In this document: one piece after another, positions 1 through 10,781 of the stretch
Layout of the letters: the number at the start of each line of letters is the position of its first letter
Numbering within the stretch: the stretch's first letter is position 1
Source: Serripes groenlandicus
Lineage: Eukaryota > Mollusca > Bivalvia > Cardiida > Cardiidae
Length of the DNA stretch: 64,000 bases
Assembly: GCA_031761405.1 (NCBI GenBank)
Contig: JASEVX010000011.1
Span: 14,567,609-14,631,608 of the forward strand
Direction: 5' to 3'
Position numbers and translations under genes: made by a program
The notes under the pieces: model-generated
Told to the model about the DNA's origin: nothing
Seen by the model: the letters and a program-made list of their open reading frames with translations, nothing else
Databases searched by the model: none

Positions 1-231
1 TAGGAAGGGCTCAAGCTGAGCTATTGTGATCGCCCTTTTGTCCTTGATCTGTACGTCGTTCGTCCATCGTCCGTCCGTCGTTCGTACATCGTCCGCCCGT
101 CGTTCGTCCATCGTCCGTCCTTCGTTCGTCCATCGTCCTTCCTTCGTTCGTCCCTCGTCCGCCCGTTCTTCTTCCATCGTCCGCCCTTCGTTCGTCCATC
201 CGTCTTTCGTACATCGTCGCTATAATTATCT
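1..231 (+). mobile_element. Helentron-like element, 5' part, with GTCC/TCGT microsatellite
   Basis: The first bases resemble the 5' portion of the element at 50378-51276: a hairpin near AAGGGCTCAAGCTGAGC, then the shared motif GAGCTATTGTGATCGCCC. A degenerate TCGTCCG-rich microsatellite follows (about 50-215), as in the related copy. The extreme 5' end lies outside the window and no 3' end is seen. The open frames here on both strands are microsatellite artefacts. Confidence 0.55.
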
Positions 232-911
232 GATTAACTAGTTACATGATTTATTCTGATAAAAAATGCATCTCATTTTCGATAGATTTACATAAGTTAC
301 ATTTTCTTCTTTCGTTATGAAGTACAAATTCCTTGTTCATGGATTTGCCGGGAATAACGCAACTCGGTCAGAATATTGTATTGGTCATTGTGTAATAAAT
401 GCAATGCCCAAAATCAATCAGACGAATATAGGATGCTTTCTATATCTAGGTAAACTGACCCTGTTCAATTTACACGAACAATACCAAACATCCGGAATGG
501 AGCATTTACCTACTTTTTTCAATGTAAAAATGCAGACACACAGGGCACGACTCGCCGAATAAACTTTATTTAAGTACAGTTGATGTATTAACGTCGAAGT
601 CATATAACCCTTCCCCTTCATACAACACATATGCAGAAGACGACTTTGATAACGTATTGGCAAATATATGAACAAAAGCAGTCCGTTAGACAATACGCTC
701 GACTTGTTTAGTATTTGCCAATAAAACAAAAGGTTTTGCTGTAAAAGGCAAAACAAAAATCTCTGTATATGTCAACGTGTAAACAAGGGCCATGCTCAGC
801 AATATATTAAGTCAAGAGTTTTCTTACTGAATTGTTTGATACCCCTGAACACTACGACACACTGGTACGAACAACATAACTGAGATTCCAAATCGATAAA
901 GGGCCTTAATT
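232..911. other. No recognised gene or element
   Basis: AT-rich sequence with short open frames lacking recognisable motifs or codon structure. A short inverted pair (TATTTGCCAATAAAACAAAA then CTGTAAAAGGCAAAAC, about 708-755) may be a remnant of a TTAA-type MITE. Nothing else can be supported. Confidence 0.4.
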
Positions 912-1655
912 TGAAGAGCCGTCTCTGGACAGCATGCTCAACAAAGATACCTTCTCTTGTCTACAGGTTGGGTTCAATTATTGGATTTTACCCAGATTCA
1001 ATTTATTTTCCAAGTCAGAAAAGGGCAATAATTCTGACAAAAACATTCACAGAGTTATGTACCCTTGTCTTCTGATGGAAGTAATGATGGTAAATAAGTA
1101 TTGTATGTTTCAAAGCAATAACTGTAATGGTTTTGAAAAAAAATGGGATGGTACGAACAACTTAACCAATATTTTAAGTCATAAAAGGGCCTTTATTTAA
1201 ACAAAATAAAAAAACTTGACAGAGTTACATTCCCTTGTCTACAGGTGGGGTTCATGATGGTAAACAAGTATTCTAAGTATTCCAAGTCGAAAAAGGGCCA
1301 TAATTCTGACAAAAACTTTCAAAGATGTAAGCACTCTTGGCCGTTGATGGAGGTATTGCTGATTAAGGAGTATTGTATTTTTTAAAGGGAATATCTGGTA
1401 AAGTTTTGAAAAAAAGTTGGCTGGTACCAAAAACCAAAATGCTAAGTCGAAACAGGGTTATAATTCTTACAAAAACCTTGACATAGTCTGTTGATGGAGG
1501 TAATGATGGTGAACAAGTATCGTAGGTTTTAAAGCAATATCTGTCATGGTTTTTAAAAAGGGAGGTGGTACAAACAACTTAACTAAGGTGTGACGCCAAT
1601 GCCGACGCCGAGGTGAGTAGAATAGCCATCCTTTTCTTCGAAAGGTCGAGCTAAG
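912..1655 (-). mobile_element. Helentron-like non-autonomous element (AGCTCGAC family)
   Basis: Read on the - strand it begins TTAGCTCGACC with a short hairpin and a CGGCGTCGGC microsatellite (1655-1590). Diverged body repeats follow, and it ends GAGCATGCTGTCC plus a degraded hairpin at about 914-940. Structure and body match the copies at 35091 and 59741. Family knowledge: Helentron-derived elements have subterminal inverted repeats, a 3' hairpin and often internal tandem repeats. The assignment is by architecture only. Confidence 0.65.
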
Positions 1656-1905
1656 AATCTCTCCGAATGAAAGTATGATAATTGAATAGTGTTGAAAACA
1701 TTGTGTCAAACGGAGAATTTGCTCATTGTGACACATTTCTTCTTTTGACACAATGTTTCTGAAGAAGCGTCAATATGCGTCTATACCAGGGGAAGGGAGA
1801 GTGGGTTTAAGTGTTAATAACCCTTTCCCACGTGCAGCCAGACACATATTGGCGTTTCTATAGTAGAAGGCATCTCTTTTTGTCACATTATTGTCAACTC
1901 TTTCT
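1656..1905. mobile_element. TTAA-type MITE remnants
   Basis: Fragments of the abundant palindromic MITE: GAAAACATTGTGTCAAACGG facing TCTTCTTTTGACACAATG (about 1690-1752), then an AACCCTTTCCCACGTGCAG start near 1824. At least two truncated copies seem to be joined here. Confidence 0.5.
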
Positions 1906-2645
1906 AAATAATTATATTCTCATTTATAGAGTTTCTATATTTCAATCTTAATTTATTCGAAGTCGTCTTCTAGAGATTTTTGTATTTTGGGTTAGAAATC
2001 GCATAAAGGGAAACATGGTACATTCAAAAGACTCGTATGCCTTGATTGTATAATATTTCACTTAGAAGTTGTGAGCGATTCGTTCAAATGTGTATTGGTA
2101 TGTAAAACAATGGCGTTTTAAGATGGGTATACCTCGAATAGCACAGAGGCTAATATAACATATTGCGAGAAGGATATTGACACGTTTACTTTTCATCAAA
2201 ACATGGACATAGCTTATACTCGTCAGAACTGCGTTCATTTTACGTTAGACCAATCGCATGTTAATCGTTCCTGATAGCGTAACACGACGTCACGTCAAAA
2301 CGTCATATTTTTAAAGATTACGTTTGCAACGTCATAAAACGCTATTTCCTTTATAATAATTATATTTACTAAATATAACATTTTTCTTTCATAAATAATA
2401 TTCAGATTCATTACGCTAGTGCATTCGACTTTTTGACATACTTTTGCGATTGTAAAAAATGTTTTATAAGAAATTCATTTTTCAAATAACTACTTAATGT
2501 TAAACAGCGATAAACACATCCATGAGTTTTGTACTTTAATACATGCAATAGAATATACAATCACTTACATACAAAAAATTAATATGAACATATCATGAAC
2601 AATATCATGTTTAACATGTTTTCATCACTTTAAGTGTCAAAAAAA
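1906..2645. other. No recognised feature; AT-rich 3' flank of the pseudogene
   Basis: No open frame with motifs, no tandem repeat and no terminal repeat was found. It could include the end of the mobile element that carried the pseudogene at 2646-5810, but no terminal inverted repeat was identified. Confidence 0.35.
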
Positions 2646-3526
2646 TCACAAAGCGACGTCATCAAGTGTGTCAATAATCGTTTGATGCACTGCTTCAGGG
2701 ACTTTATTGCGCTTGCCGCTCAACTCGCTACAAATTCGTACCACTGAAAATGAAGGCACCAGCGCCGTGTGTTTCGGGAGAAGCTTATACTTAAGTAATG
2801 AGTTCTTCAGACGCTCATAATAGAGGCCTTCGATCACACTAGTGCCAGCTGTATAGTGAGTATTCATCGGTTTTGTCTTCTGTAAGTGTGAACGGTTCTG
2901 TTCTCGCTTCAAATAAATAGAAATCGTCACCCACAGCACGAACTGCAAGTACATGCCCTATTTCGATAAGGTTTAGAAAACTAGACAGATCCGATTTGTC
3001 ATTTTCATTATTTTGTTCCTCTCCTTCGCCATGCGATGTCCTCTCAAGTTGTGTCGATATAGGTGCGCCTGTATGAGAAAAATTACCACAGCTATGGTAG
3101 TCGCCATCAAAACAAGCGTCGCATGAATAACACGATAACCGCCGACTTGTAATCGTGTTTGAAGCAGTTGCTCTAACTTGATGTATCTTCATAATAGATT
3201 TGATTGGTCGGAAGTAACATGCTTTGTTACGAGGAATTTCCAGTATGTATCGGAATATGCGGGCCTTACACAAAGCTGCCTCCTTTGGGGTAGATAACCC
3301 GTCCACGATAAATTCAAAAAAATCTTGTGCCGATTGTATTATTCTCTTCCCCCTCAAAACTGCCAGGTCCGCTTGTTGTTTTAGGTAACCTCCGGCGGCA
3401 TCTTGGGGACCCTTTGCGTGGGAAGTCTCGAAAAAGTTTCTAACAATTGTACACTTAAAATCTGAAGCTGCAATAGTAAGCGATCCTAGGCAATGTCGGC
3501 TCTTATATTGAGCTGCACATCCGTCT

Positions 3527-5158
3527 ATGGCAAGCCAATTGTCCAATAATTACGTGAACCTAGGTTTACGGTCGAAAAACTAGGATTAACGATCGATAAA
3601 CTAGGTTTTTCGAACGTAAAAGCATGTTAACCTATACTTTCGAGCGAAAACATAGGATAACGTCGTAAACCATAGTTCACGCTCGTAAACCATAGTTCAC
3701 GCTCGTAAACCATAGTTCACGCTCGTAAACGTAGGTTCACGCTCGTAAACCCAAGTTCACGGTCGTAAACATAAGTTCACGTTCGTAAACTATGGTTCAC
3801 GCTCGTAAACATAGGTTCACGCTCGTGAACCCCGGTTCACGCACGTAAACATAGGATAACGACCGAAATTCGTAGTTCAATCGAGAAACCTAGTTTATCA
3901 AACGTAAACCATGGTTTACGGTCGATAAACTAGGATTATCAAATCAACTATGAATTTCGGGCGTGAACCTAGGTTTACGACCGTGAACCTATGTTTACGA
4001 GCGAGAACCATAGTTTACGAACGTGAACCTATCTTTACGACCGTGAACCTAGGTTCACGTTCGTAAACTATGGTTCACGCTCATGAACCCAGATTCACGC
4101 CCGTAAACATAGGTTCACGCTCGTGAACTTAGGATAACGACCGAAATTCTTAGTTCAATCGAGAAACCTAGTTTATCGAGCGTGAACATGGGTTCACGAG
4201 CGTAAACTATGGTTTACGCCCGTTATCCTATGTTTTCGCTCGAAAATATAAGTTAGTATTCGATAAACCTGGTTTTACGTTCGAAAAACCTAGTTTATCG
4301 ATCGTTAATCCTAGTTTTTCGAACGTGAACCTAGGTTTACGGTCGAAAAACTAGGATTAACGATCGATAAACTAGGTTTTTCGAACGTAAAAGCATGTTA
4401 ACCTATACTTTCGAGCGAAAACATAGGATAACGTCGTAAACCATAGTTCACGCTCGTAAACCATAGTTCACGCTCGTAAACGTAGGTTCACGCTCGTAAA
4501 CCCAAGTTCACGGTCGTAAACATAAGTTCACGTTCGTAAACTATGGTTCACGCTCGTAAACATAGGTTCACGCTCGTGAACCCCGGTTCACGCTCGTGAA
4601 CCCCGGTTCACGCACGTAAACATAGGATAACGACCGAAATTCGTAGTTCAATCGAGAAACCTAGTTTATCAAACGTAAACCATGGTTTACGGTCGATAAA
4701 CTAGGATTATCAAATCAACTATGAATTTCGGGCGTGAACCTAGGTTTACGACCGTGAACCTATGTTTACGAGCGAGAACCATAGTTTACGAACGTGAACC
4801 TATCTTTACGACCGTGAACCTAGGTTCACGTTCGTAAACTATGGTTCACGCTCATGAATCCAGATTCACGCCCGTAAACATAGGTTCACGCTCGTGAACT
4901 TAGGATAACGACCGAAATTCTTAGTTCAATCGAGAAACCTAGTTTATCGAGCGTGAACATGGGTTCACGAGCGTAAACATGGGTTCACGAGCGTAAACTA
5001 TGGTTTACGCCCGTTATCCTACGTTTTCGCTCGAAAATATAAGTTAGTATTCGATAAACCTGGTTTTACGTTCGAAAAACCTAGTTTATCGATCGTTAAT
5101 CCTAGTTTTTCGAACGTGAACCTGGGTTCACGTAATTATTGGACAATTGGCTTGCCAT
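3527..5158. mobile_element. Fold-back-like element of periodic palindromes
   Basis: A 1632-bp insertion with perfect terminal inverted repeats of about 34 bp (ATGGCAAGCCAATTGTCCAA... at 3527, its complement ending at 5158). It is flanked by 8-bp copies of the target that match at 7 positions (3519-3526 and 5159-5166). The interior is two direct copies of about 771 and 795 bp (3554 and 4325 onward). Each is built of 20-21-bp units of the form CGTRAACC-nn-GGTTYACG joined by 3-bp spacers, and each has its own inverted ends (ACTAGGTTTTTCGAACG against its complement). There is no open frame and no similarity to its host gene. Fold-back transposons with repeat-filled arms are the closest known analogy. 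Confidence 0.75.
3554..5120. repeat. Array of about 75 near-palindromic 20-21-bp units, in two ~780-bp blocks
   Basis: Units such as CGTAAACCATAGTTCACG, CGTGAACCTAGGTTTACG and CGTAAACCATGGTTTACG recur at 20-21-bp spacing. Most changes are A/G or C/T transitions that keep near-symmetry. Block 2 differs from block 1 mainly by gain or loss of whole units. Confidence 0.85.
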
Positions 5159-5871
5159 ATCCGTCCGTGTATTCATGAATGGTCGCTAGCGGATATGACA
5201 TACTCGATACATATTCATGTAGCAATGTTTGCGCGTGAAACGTGAAGTGATGATCATGTTTTGTGTCCGGCGATATCACGAAACATTGTTCTCGCACAAT
5301 ATGAGGGTCGTTATGCATACTTTCGACGCCGTCATATTCCAGAACGGCATGCCTGTATAAGATTGTGACATGAATGGATACTTCAGTCTTTTGAAAGTAG
5401 CTACTTTGAATTTCATTTTTCTCCGTGCAACGATAGTTTTCTGAGAAGTCGTGGACGGCTACTACATCACCAAGTGGTAAATGTTCAATTAAGCGTTTTG
5501 CCTGTCTATGCTGCCAATCGGCCCTAAAGCTATGACCTGGAAAGGTGTTTAATAAAGAAATAATATGCTCATATAGCTCGCCGATCTTCGTGTGTTTATT
5601 TACAAGTACAAGTTTTCGTTTTGTCTGAGTTCCACTGCATTTAAATATTTGGTATTCATAGCGTTCCCATTTGACATCCGCCGCATTGTCAGATTGATCT
5701 AATTCTTCTGGCATAAACAAGTCTGCTCTGACGCCACACTCAGTGCACTCGCGATTCAAACATGGCATACGGAAACGGTCATCCACCCCGATCACATAAC
5801 GTTTTTTCAATCAAATCGACCGAATGTTCATATACTGGAAACTCGTCGTAATTAATGTTATTCTTAAAGCA

Positions 5872-8121
5872 TTAGATAACGAGTGTGAATGGTTGCTAAT
5901 GAGTATGAATTACAGCCGTTCAACATTGTTAGCTAACGAGCGTAAATTACAGCTATTTGCCATTGTTAGTTAACGAGTATGTGAATTACATCCATTCACC
6001 GTTGTTAACTAACGATTGTGAATTACAGCCATTCACCGTTGATAACTAACGATTGTGAATTACAGCCATTCACCGTTGTTAACTAACGATTGTTAATTAC
6101 AGCCATTCACCGTTGATAACTAACGAGTGTGAATTACAGCCATTCACCGTTGTTAACTAACGATTGTGAATTACAGCCATTCACCGTTGTTAACTAACGA
6201 TTGTGAATTACAGCCATTCACCGTTGATAACTAACGAGTGTGAATTACAGCCATTCACCGTTGTTAACTAACGATTGTGAATTACAGCCATTCACCGTTG
6301 TTAACTAACGATTGTGAATTACAGCCATTCACCGTTGATAACTAACGATTGTGAATTACAGCCATTCACCGTTGTTAACTAACGATTGTTAATTACAGCC
6401 ATTCACCGTTGATAACTAACGAGTGTGAATTACAGCCATTCACCGTTGTTAACTAACGATTGTGAATTACAGCCATTCACCGTTGTTAACTAACGATTGT
6501 GAATTACAGCCATTCACCGTTGATAACTAACGAGTGTGAATTACAGCCATTCACCGTTGTTAACTAACGATTGTGAATTACAGCCATTCACCGTTGTTAA
6601 CTAACGATTGTTAATTACAGCCATTCACCGTTGATAACTAACGAGTGTGAATTACAGCCATTCACCGTTGTTAACTAACGATTGTGAATTACAGCCATTC
6701 ACCGTTGTTAACTAACGATTGTTAATTACAGCCATTCACCGTTGATAACTAACGAGTGTGAATTACAGCCATTCACCGTTGATAACTAACGAGTGTGAAT
6801 TACAGCCATTCACCGTTGTTAACTAACGATTGTGAATTACAGCCATTCACCGTTGTTAACTAACGATTGTGAATTACAGCCATTCACCGTTGATAACTAA
6901 CGAGTGTGAATTACAGCCATTCACCGTTGTTAACTAACGATTGTGAATTAGAGCCATTCACCGTTGTTAACTAACGATTGTTAATTACAGCCATTCACCG
7001 TTGATAACTAACGAGTGTGAATTACAGCCATTCACCGTTGTTAACTAACGATTGTGAATTACAGCCATTCACCGTTGTTAACTAACGATTGTTAATTACA
7101 GCCATTCACCGTTGATAACTAACGAGTGTGAATTACAGCCATTCACCGTTGATAACTAACGAGTGTGAATTACAGCCATTCACCGTTGTTAACTAACGAT
7201 TGTGAATTACAGCCATTCACCGTTGTTAACTAACTATTGTTAATTACAGCCATTCGCCGTTGATAACTAACGAGTGTGAATTACAGCCATTCACCGTTGT
7301 TAACTAACGATTGTGAATTACAGCCATTCACCGTTGTTAACTAACGATTGTTAATTACAGCCATTCACCGTTGATAACTAACGATTGTGAATTACAGCCA
7401 TTCACCGTTGATAACTAACGAGTGTGAATTACAGCCATTCACCGTTGTTAACTAACGATTGTGAATTACAGCCATCCACCGTTGTTAACTAACGAGTGTG
7501 AATTACAGCCATTCACCGTTGTAAGCTAACGAGTGTGAATTACAGCCACTCACCGTTGATAACTAACGAGTGTGAATTACAGTTATTCACCGTTGATAGC
7601 TAACGATTGTGAATTACAGCCATTCACCGTTGGTAGCTAACGATTTTGAATTACAGCCATTCACCGTTGTAAACTAACGATTGTGAATTACAGCCATTCA
7701 CCGTTGATAGCTAAAGATTGTGAATTACAGCCATTCACCGTTGATAGCTAACAAATGTGAATTACAGCCATTCACTGTTTATAGCTAACGAGTATGTGAA
7801 TAACATCCATTCACCGTTGATAGCTAAATATTGTGAATTACAGCCATTCACCGTTGATAGCTAAAGATTGTGAATTACAGCCATTCACCGTTGATAGCTA
7901 ACAAATGTGAATTACAGCCATTCACCGTTTATAGCTAACGAGTATGTGAATTACAGCCACTCACCGTTGATAACTAACGAGTGTGAATTACAGCCATTCA
8001 CCGTTGATAACTAACGAGTGTGAATTACAGCCATTCACCGTTGATAATTAACGAGTGTGAATTACAGCCATTCACCGTTGTAAGCTAGCAATTGTGAATT
8101 ACAGCCATCCACCATTGTTAC
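5872..8121. repeat. 37-bp satellite, about 60 copies, with 111-bp higher-order pattern
   Basis: The unit is GATTGTGAATTACAGCCATT followed by CACCGTTGTTAACTAAC (37 bp). In the centre (about 6000-7450) three variants alternate in blocks of three units: GATTGTG..GTTGTT, GATTGTT..GTTGATA and GAGTGTG..GTTGTT. The edges, especially 7500-8121 and the first 120 bp, are more diverged, as expected when unequal exchange homogenises the middle. Each unit holds a short stem, GTGAAT/ATTCAC, and a GTTAAC palindrome. It starts about 65 bp upstream of the pseudogene's first Met. Confidence 0.95.
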
Positions 8122-8385
8122 ACCAGCACAGTCTCAGGAAGATGCACACTGTTCACATATTACTTTCAAGAGCTTGTTAAAAATTCTGTCAACTTGTGTA
8201 GATTCTGAGATGACGGGGAATAGATAACCCCTTGATCTGAACCTGCACCATTAAGAAATGCCAACTTGTACATTTGTGAATGGATGGGATTAATTAAGGT
8301 TAATTAAGCTTGTGATCTGTCTGTGAATAAGCTTCTTTTTCTTCTACATTACTTATATGAGTATGTATATTGGTCGACAAGATGT
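8122..8385. other. No recognised feature
   Basis: Unique-looking AT-rich sequence between the satellite and the first intact MITE. It contains a GGTTAATTAAGGTTAATTAAG-like doublet near 8290 but nothing assignable. Confidence 0.35.
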
Positions 8386-8614
8386 TTAACCTTCTTTCCC
8401 TATATACAAGACATCTGTAGCAGACTACTTTGAAAACATCTAAACAAAGTTGGAAACTCACTATTAACGATAGAAAAGTATTGAATTAAGGTTAAAATCA
8501 TTGTGGCAAAAAGAGAAATTGCTCACCATGAGCAATTTGTCTTTTCCAAGATTGTTTTCAAAAGCCGTTTGCTGCAGATGCATCAAAACGATTCTGCAAG
8601 TGGGAACGGGTTAA
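8386..8614. mobile_element. TTAA-flanked palindromic MITE (family A)
   Basis: TTAACC at the left, GGGTTAA at the right, with arms reading CAGACTACTTTGAAAACAT and GTTTTCAAAAGCCGTTTGCTGC around a central hairpin, GCTCACCATGAGC. TTAA target duplications and CCC/GGG ends point to a piggyBac-type non-autonomous element. That class assignment is inferred from the ends. Confidence 0.75.
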
Positions 8615-8665
8615 CAGTTCATAATTAATTATTTCACATATATATGCATACGCATTTCCAATATT

Positions 8666-8820
8666 TGACTTAAGAAAACATTTTGGCAAATTGAGAAAGT
8701 GCAATAACGTCTTTTGCCATAATGTTTTCAACTCCTTTCAATAGCCAATTCAATGAAATTTCTATAATTTGGTCTAGATTTGTCTGATGCAGTTTTGTTG
8801 TATGTGAGAAAAGGGTAAAG
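8666..8820. mobile_element. Family A MITE, right half
   Basis: Starts within the arm (AAAACATTTTGGCAAATTGAG) and ends TTGTATGTGAGAAAAGGGT. The left end is missing. Confidence 0.55.
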
Positions 8821-8905
8821 TGTATATACAAATGAAAATATTTGAAATAGTTTATCCTTACAGGTATTGAAAATAGTTTTAATCTCGCATTCATCACATG
8901 TGCAA

Positions 8906-9327
8906 CTTTACCCTTTCCCACATACGACAATTCTACAGTAGACGACTTTAAAACAGCTATTGACATCTTCCATCAGCGGAATCCGCCGTTGTCGAGTAGT
9001 TAGCGTCGGGGATTTGGAACCGGCTGTCCTGTGTTCGATCACCAGTCGCGGCACAGTGGTCATGGTGGAGTGCCTTTGGGCAAGGCACATTTTCTAGCCT
9101 AGTACTGGTTTGTTTACCCAGGGATCATGAATAAGTGAACTTTCGCCGTGATATAACTGAAATAATGTTGAAAGCGGCATAAAACCCCAATAAAACCATC
9201 AGTGTAATATTTGAATACAGACAAAAAGAGGAATTAGTCATAAAGAGAAATTTCGTCTTTTGTCACAATGTTCAAAACGTGTCATCTGCAGATGCGTAAG
9301 TAAGAATGCTTACGGTTAATAATTTCC
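8906..9327. mobile_element. Family A MITE split by a SINE
   Basis: The left end, ACCCTTTCCCACATACGAC (8906-8969), and a right part (9210-9327, ending GGTTAA) belong to one MITE copy. The SINE at 8977-9195 sits between them. Confidence 0.65.
8977..9195 (+). mobile_element. tRNA-derived SINE, type I
   Basis: The head GGAATCCGCCGTTGTCGAG..TTAGCGTC carries a degenerate pol III A box, and GTGTTCGATCACC a B box. The body contains GGCACATTTTCTAGCCTAG and the shared 3' domain CGCCGTGATATAACTGAAAT, with an AATAAAA tail. The flanking CCATCAG at 8970 and 9196 is the target-site duplication. Confidence 0.85.
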
Positions 9328-9428
9328 GTACAAAGATCGGAATTCCCATGACGTAAATTCACCGCTTATGGCGGTAATGGTAGAGTGTCACCGGACAGGC
9401 AAGATCAATACAATCAGACAAAAAATAC

Positions 9429-9510
9429 TTCGCTGTACGTATATTGGATCTGACGACACCGCATAAAAGGTCGTCTCGAATTGACCCTATACATATTTAT
9501 GAGGGGATGC
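9429..9510 (+). repeat. Dispersed repeat shared with 62243-62318
   Basis: Shares TCGCTGTACGTA..GATCTGACGAC..CCGCATAAAAGGTC with the second site. Identity is high over about 75 bp. The class is unknown. Confidence 0.6.
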
Positions 9511-9647
9511 TCGTGTTTTTTTGGTATGTTCAATGAAAAAATCGCACGATACCATCAACGCGTGCTATACAATCTGAACACAGAAAAGTCAGAAAGCTTC
9601 TATATAAGGGAAAGGGTTAATAGTTTCACGGTTGACTGATTTCTTCT

Positions 9648-9877
9648 TTAACCCTTTCCCGCATACAGATGTTTTCCGACGTATCTGCAGCAGACGACTT
9701 TTGAAACCATCCTGAGAAAAGGAGAAATTGCTCAATATTATTAATTTCTCCTTTTTTGTCACAATGTTTTCAACTCTTTTCAGTATTTTGTGCTTTTATT
9801 TATAAATATTTCCCACGTTTTAACTAAGAGGTGTTCAAAGTTGTCTGCTGCAGATTTCTGTTTATGGAAAAGGGTTA
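9648..9877. mobile_element. Family A MITE
   Basis: TTAACCCTTTCCCGCATACAG to GGAAAAGGGTTAT, with inverted arms (CTGCAGCAGACGAC / GTTGTCTGCTGCAG) and the core GGAGAAATTGCTC. Confidence 0.75.
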
Positions 9878-9889
9878 TGTATGTTAGTA

Positions 9890-10775
9890 TATTTTCACTT
9901 TACCTTTTCTATCTGGTTTGGACCAAATGGGTCAATGTTTTCAACCTTGGCGCAGTTTAACCCTTTACCTCATACAACAATTCTGCAGCAGATGACTTGG
10001 AACATATTTTGTCACAAAATGGAAAAAACTCTTTAATTGAATGGATAACCTATGACAAAAAGTGGAAAACATTGTGGCAAAAGGAGAAATTGCACGTTTT
10101 GTGTAATTTCTTCTTTTGTCACTATGTTTTCAAAAGGCCGTCTGCTGCAGAGGCGTCAGAAAGCGTCTATATGAGGGAAAGGGTTAAACGGTGAAAAAGA
10201 GCGCCAGGTTTGAGTTGTTTACCAAAGTTTCTATGTTTGTGGAAAAAGGGTTATGTTGTTTTATCCAATCATTCTGTTTTCACTTTACCTTTTCTTTTGG
10301 TTTGGACCAAATCTGTCAATGTTTAAACAGAAACGTATGCTTGGGGCAGTATAAACGGTGAAAGAGTGCCAGCGAAGAGTAGTTTGCACATACTTCATCA
10401 ATTCTTTTGGTTTGGACCACATCAAATAGCAACTTATACTTGTCGCAGTTTAAACGGTTAAAGCGTGTCAGGTAAGTTGTGTTTACTTAAACAAATTCAG
10501 TGTCTTTGGACCAAATCGGCCATTGTCATTGCAGTTTAAATGTGTTTCCTATATATACGTCTGTGTTAACTTAACGTATTCAATGTGTTTGGACTAAATC
10601 GGTAAATGTTTCTAAACAGAAACTTATCCTTGGAGGAGTATAAACGGTTTACAAATACCAGGTAAGTAATGTTTAACAACTATACCTCTGTGTCCACTCT
10701 TCCTTGTCAATGTTTCTTAACAGTAAATTATACTAGTCACAGTATAAACAAGTTGTGCTCGTTATACATTTATAT
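9890..10775 (+). repeat. Degenerate ~120-bp tandem repeats containing a MITE
   Basis: Motifs TTTGGACCAAATC..TCAATGTTT, CAGAAACTTAT and GCAGTTTAAACGG recur about five times (near 9910, 10305, 10420, 10500, 10590). The TTTAAACGG of the first unit is interrupted by the family A MITE at 9957-10187. Confidence 0.65.
9957..10187. mobile_element. Family A MITE, subfamily 2, with readable empty site
   Basis: A 231-bp element, TTAACCCTTTACC..GGGAAAGGGTTAA, with arms CTGCAGCAGATGACTT and CCGTCTGCTGCAGAGG and the core AAATTGCACGTTTTGTGTAA. The flanks read GCGCAGT|TTAA and TTAA|ACGG. The uninterrupted GCAGTTTAAACGG is present at 10447-10459. Confidence 0.85.
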
Positions 10776-10781
10776 ATAATT

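Larger units (their letters stand above)
2646..5810 (-). pseudogene. Transposase-like gene, interrupted by an insertion and a frameshift
   Basis: Three reading-frame pieces lie in order on the - strand. Piece 1 (5810-5159, 5' part) has a Cys cluster (C17, C22, C25 from the first Met), a DWQHRQ motif (99-104) and HDFSENYRC (about 120-128). Piece 2 (3546-2839) starts with DGCAAQYKSR, then SHAKGPQD..GG (about 42-53) and a second Cys cluster (139-153). Piece 3 ends at 2646 with GTSVIEGLYYERL in another frame. I recognise this motif order (DFxENY, DGxxxQYK, SHGKGPxDGxGG) from an uncharacterised repeated protein family of cnidarians and molluscs. Its Asp-rich motifs suggest a DDE-type transposase, but that function is my inference. 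The insertion at 3527-5158 splits the gene just at the DG motif. Removing it with one target duplication restores the frame, leaving a single-base frameshift near 2860-2870. The N-terminus is probably missing, because a satellite starts about 65 bp upstream. Confidence 0.7.

Noticed and set aside
317..756. Pair of overlapping open frames of 81 and 112 codons
   Set aside because: No motif, no codon bias, and they overlap on opposite strands in AT-rich DNA.
3554..5120. Centromere- or telomere-type satellite
   Set aside because: It is bounded by terminal inverted repeats and a target duplication inside a gene, so it arrived as a discrete insertion.
5872..8121. CRISPR array, because of many regular short repeats
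   Set aside because: The 37-bp units are directly tandem with no unique spacers, and the rest of the window is clearly eukaryotic.
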